A DNA stretch of 7,725 nucleotides from an uncultured Treponema sp. (GTDB taxonomy: Bacteria > Spirochaetota > Spirochaetia > Treponematales > Treponemataceae). Positions within the stretch are counted from its first letter, which is position 1; every line of letters begins with the position of its first letter. Positions 6,209 through 7,725 of this stretch are shown in pieces. The notes beneath the pieces are model-generated. The model searched no databases. It was not told the origin of the DNA and worked only from the letters and a program-made list of their open reading frames with translations. The stretch spans positions 1 to 7,725 of the forward strand of contig CAJPPE010000070.1 of the NCBI GenBank assembly GCA_905372345.1. Reading direction: 5' to 3'. A program made the position numbers and the translations under genes.

Positions 6209-7606
6209 TTATTCGTCGATGATTCCGTTAAAAACTAAGGCTATTGCTTTTGCTATAGCAACTGAGGCCGATCTATGGGCTTCTTTTTCGGTAAAACCGG
6301 CACCTCTTTTGCTTATATTTTTTTTATAAAGAATTTCTTGTGTGTTCGGATTTTTTATTTCTATATCTGCATTAAGCCGCACTAAAAAACCGTCGGCAGC
6401 TTTTGAAGCTTCATTGGTTTCTATCCTTGCATAAATAAAAAAATCTGCAGCCGGATTTTCATTTTTTGCGGATATGGTTTTAAAATTCATATCTTTTAAA
6501 ATATCCAAAATTTTTTCTTCAATGATTGAGTTTTTACTGTCAGCCTGTTCAATAAAAAGTGAAACTGTCCCTTTTTGTTCTTTTTCCTTTTTTATTTTAT
6601 TTTCCGGCTTTTTAAATTCAAAATTTATTATTTGCTTAAAAACTATTTGCTGAAGCTCCTTAACGGCTTCTTGATATTCATCAAAATCTTTTGATCCGAG
6701 TATTTGCTTGATTTCGGAAATATCCAACTCTATTCTTATGCGGGCTTTGGGTTCAATTTTTTCATCATGTAAAATAAAATTTGCGGTTCCGTTCTGATCT
6801 GTTTCAATTCCTTCAATTATTATGGTGGTAGTATTTTTTACCTTTGTTTTATAGCTGACTAATAAGGGAACATTTTCTTCAGCTGTTCCAATGTTTACAA
6901 GAATTAAAGTTTTGTTTAAAGAATCTTCAAGACTGTCGTTTTGCAAATTAAGCTTAATTCTTTTTAAACTTTCTTTTGCATTTGAAATATTTTGCCTAAA
7001 TTTTATATCCCCGTTTTCTATGCCGGAGCTCAATGCGGCAGAGGCTGCCTTAGTGTAATAAAGGGCCGCAGAATAATATTTTTTACTTTCAAAAAAATCG
7101 TCTGCCTTTTTTTGGGGCTCACTCACCGATAAAATTTTTTCTTCTGCAATTTTTAATAAGCGGTCTCTTTCTTTGCGGAGTTCATTTTTATCGTATTCGG
7201 CCAAAAGATAGACGGTAAGGCTGTCTTTGTTTTTTTTTGTATAGCGGTTTTTGATTTTTAATTTTTTTATATTAGCCGCCGAAGACTGTGAGATTTCCGA
7301 TTTTAATATTTTTTCAAGGTTTTCTACGGAGCCTAAAGCGGTTGTTGTTGTTTCGGTTTTTATTGAAACTCCTAAATACCGTATTATTTCGTTTATAAGA
7401 TTATTTTTTGCGTCCGCCTCTGCGAGGGTAAAATTTTTATTTGTTCCTGAGGCTGTAAAGTATTCGTAATCTGCATCGCTTGCCGGCACCTTTTCTATCC
7501 AAGCAGGTACCTGTTCCTCAGGTTTGTTTTTATAACTTGCACATGAGAATAAAGCTAAAGTTAAAATCGGTAAAAGTATTTTTTTTAATAGTCGTTTTTT
7601 CTGCAT
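6209..7606 (-). CDS. LPP20-like outer-envelope lipoprotein, function unknown
   Basis: This 465-residue protein has a lipoprotein signal: a basic start (MQKKRLLKK), a hydrophobic core (ILLPILTLALF) and LFSC with lipidated Cys22. The lipobox is relaxed, as is common in spirochaetes. Residues about 33-140 resemble the LPP20 domain: PAWIEKVP, YFTASGTNKNFTLAEADAKNNLINEI, and a strand ending LTVYLLAEYDKNEL. Residues about 141-215 are helical and charged, with one TPR-like helix pair (KADDFFESKKYYSAALYYTK). Residues 225-300 look beta-rich, and a lysine-rich linker lies at about 331-346. The C-terminal part (347-465) has LNADIEIKNPNTQEILYKK and GAGFTEKEAHRSASVAIAKA, reminiscent of the repeated EA..A..A helix of LPP20/FlgT-like proteins. 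The ATG is chosen because it begins the signal peptide; its Shine-Dalgarno match is weak and the frame stays open upstream to the window edge. It probably sits on the periplasmic face of a membrane. The role is not known. Confidence 0.75.
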   Translation of the reverse strand: MQKKRLLKKILLPILTLALFSCASYKNKPEEQVPAWIEKVPASDADYEYFTASGTNKNFTLAEADAKNNLINEIIRYLGVSIKTETTTTALGSVENLEKILKSEISQSSAANIKKLKIKNRYTKKNKDSLTVYLLAEYDKNELRKERDRLLKIAEEKILSVSEPQKKADDFFESKKYYSAALYYTKAASAALSSGIENGDIKFRQNISNAKESLKRIKLNLQNDSLEDSLNKTLILVNIGTAEENVPLLVSYKTKVKNTTTIIIEGIETDQNGTANFILHDEKIEPKARIRIELDISEIKQILGSKDFDEYQEAVKELQQIVFKQIINFEFKKPENKIKKEKEQKGTVSLFIEQADSKNSIIEEKILDILKDMNFKTISAKNENPAADFFIYARIETNEASKAADGFLVRLNADIEIKNPNTQEILYKKNISKRGAGFTEKEAHRSASVAIAKAIALVFNGIIDE

Positions 7607-7645
7607 AGTCTTTGTTTTTATTGATAGATGATTTTTAAGCGATAA

Positions 7646-7696
7646 ACGGAAGAAAGAAATTTTATAGCTTTTAATAAAGGCCTTTCTTTCTTCCGT
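7646..7696. repeat. 14-bp inverted repeat upstream of the lipoprotein gene, possible terminator
   Basis: ACGGAAGAAAGAAA (7646-7659) and TTTCTTTCTTCCGT (7683-7696) are perfect reverse complements, with a 23-base loop containing the palindrome AAAGGCCTTT (7676-7685). On the plus strand the stem is followed by ATTTTT (7697-7702); on the minus strand by TTATCG after the stem's last T. It begins 40 bp upstream of the lipoprotein ATG. It may terminate a minus-strand gene lying beyond the window (for instance one stopping at TAA 7709-7711), act in both directions, or form a leader hairpin for the lipoprotein mRNA. No convincing promoter was seen in 7607-7645. Confidence 0.55.
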
Positions 7697-7725
7697 ATTT
7701 TTAAAAGATTTACAGACCTTCTGAA

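Noticed and set aside
7618..7725. Minus-strand open frame reaching the window edge and ending at TAA 7618-7620
   Set aside because: It could be the tail of an upstream gene, but it runs through the perfect inverted repeat, is Lys/Leu-rich without recognisable motifs, and two other stop arrangements are equally possible.

Overview
The window looks like chromosomal DNA of a spirochaete, most likely a Treponema close to the T. denticola group. This rests on the AT-rich composition, AAGGAG-type ribosome sites, a relaxed spirochaete-style lipobox and the character of the proteins. It is recognition by eye, not a database match. No phage, IS, CRISPR, tRNA or rRNA feature was seen, and no gene-free stretch exceeds 300 bases.

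Layout. Positions 2-394 hold the C-terminal end of an S41-type serine peptidase. It ends in an imperfect 17-bp tandem duplication that overlaps a 10-bp-stem hairpin (403-430). A good sigma-70-type promoter (463-491) then drives a tightly packed plus-strand operon of four genes: a DegT/DnrJ/EryC1/StrS PLP sugar aminotransferase (528-1703), a xanthine dehydrogenase-family molybdopterin-subunit homologue (1707-3794), its [2Fe-2S] subunit (3784-4263) and its FAD subunit (4269-5114). Spacings are +3, -11 and +5 bp. The operon meets a minus-strand block tail to tail with only 6 bp between stop codons. That block is holA (DNA polymerase III delta, 5121-6137, TTG start, own promoter at 6172-6200) and, upstream of it, an LPP20-like lipoprotein gene (6209-7606). 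A 14-bp inverted repeat (7646-7696) lies just upstream of the lipoprotein gene.

How the genes work together. The three hydroxylase-type subunits together form a complete molybdenum-hydroxylase scaffold (Mo, FeS, FAD). All eight [2Fe-2S] cysteines, the FAD TIGGN motif and a candidate catalytic glutamate (GLGE) remain. The glycine-rich and arginine loops that normally hold the molybdopterin cofactor are strongly altered. An intact but divergent hydroxylase trio co-transcribed with a sugar aminotransferase is the most interesting point in the window. holA is housekeeping. The lipoprotein is probably an envelope protein of unknown function.
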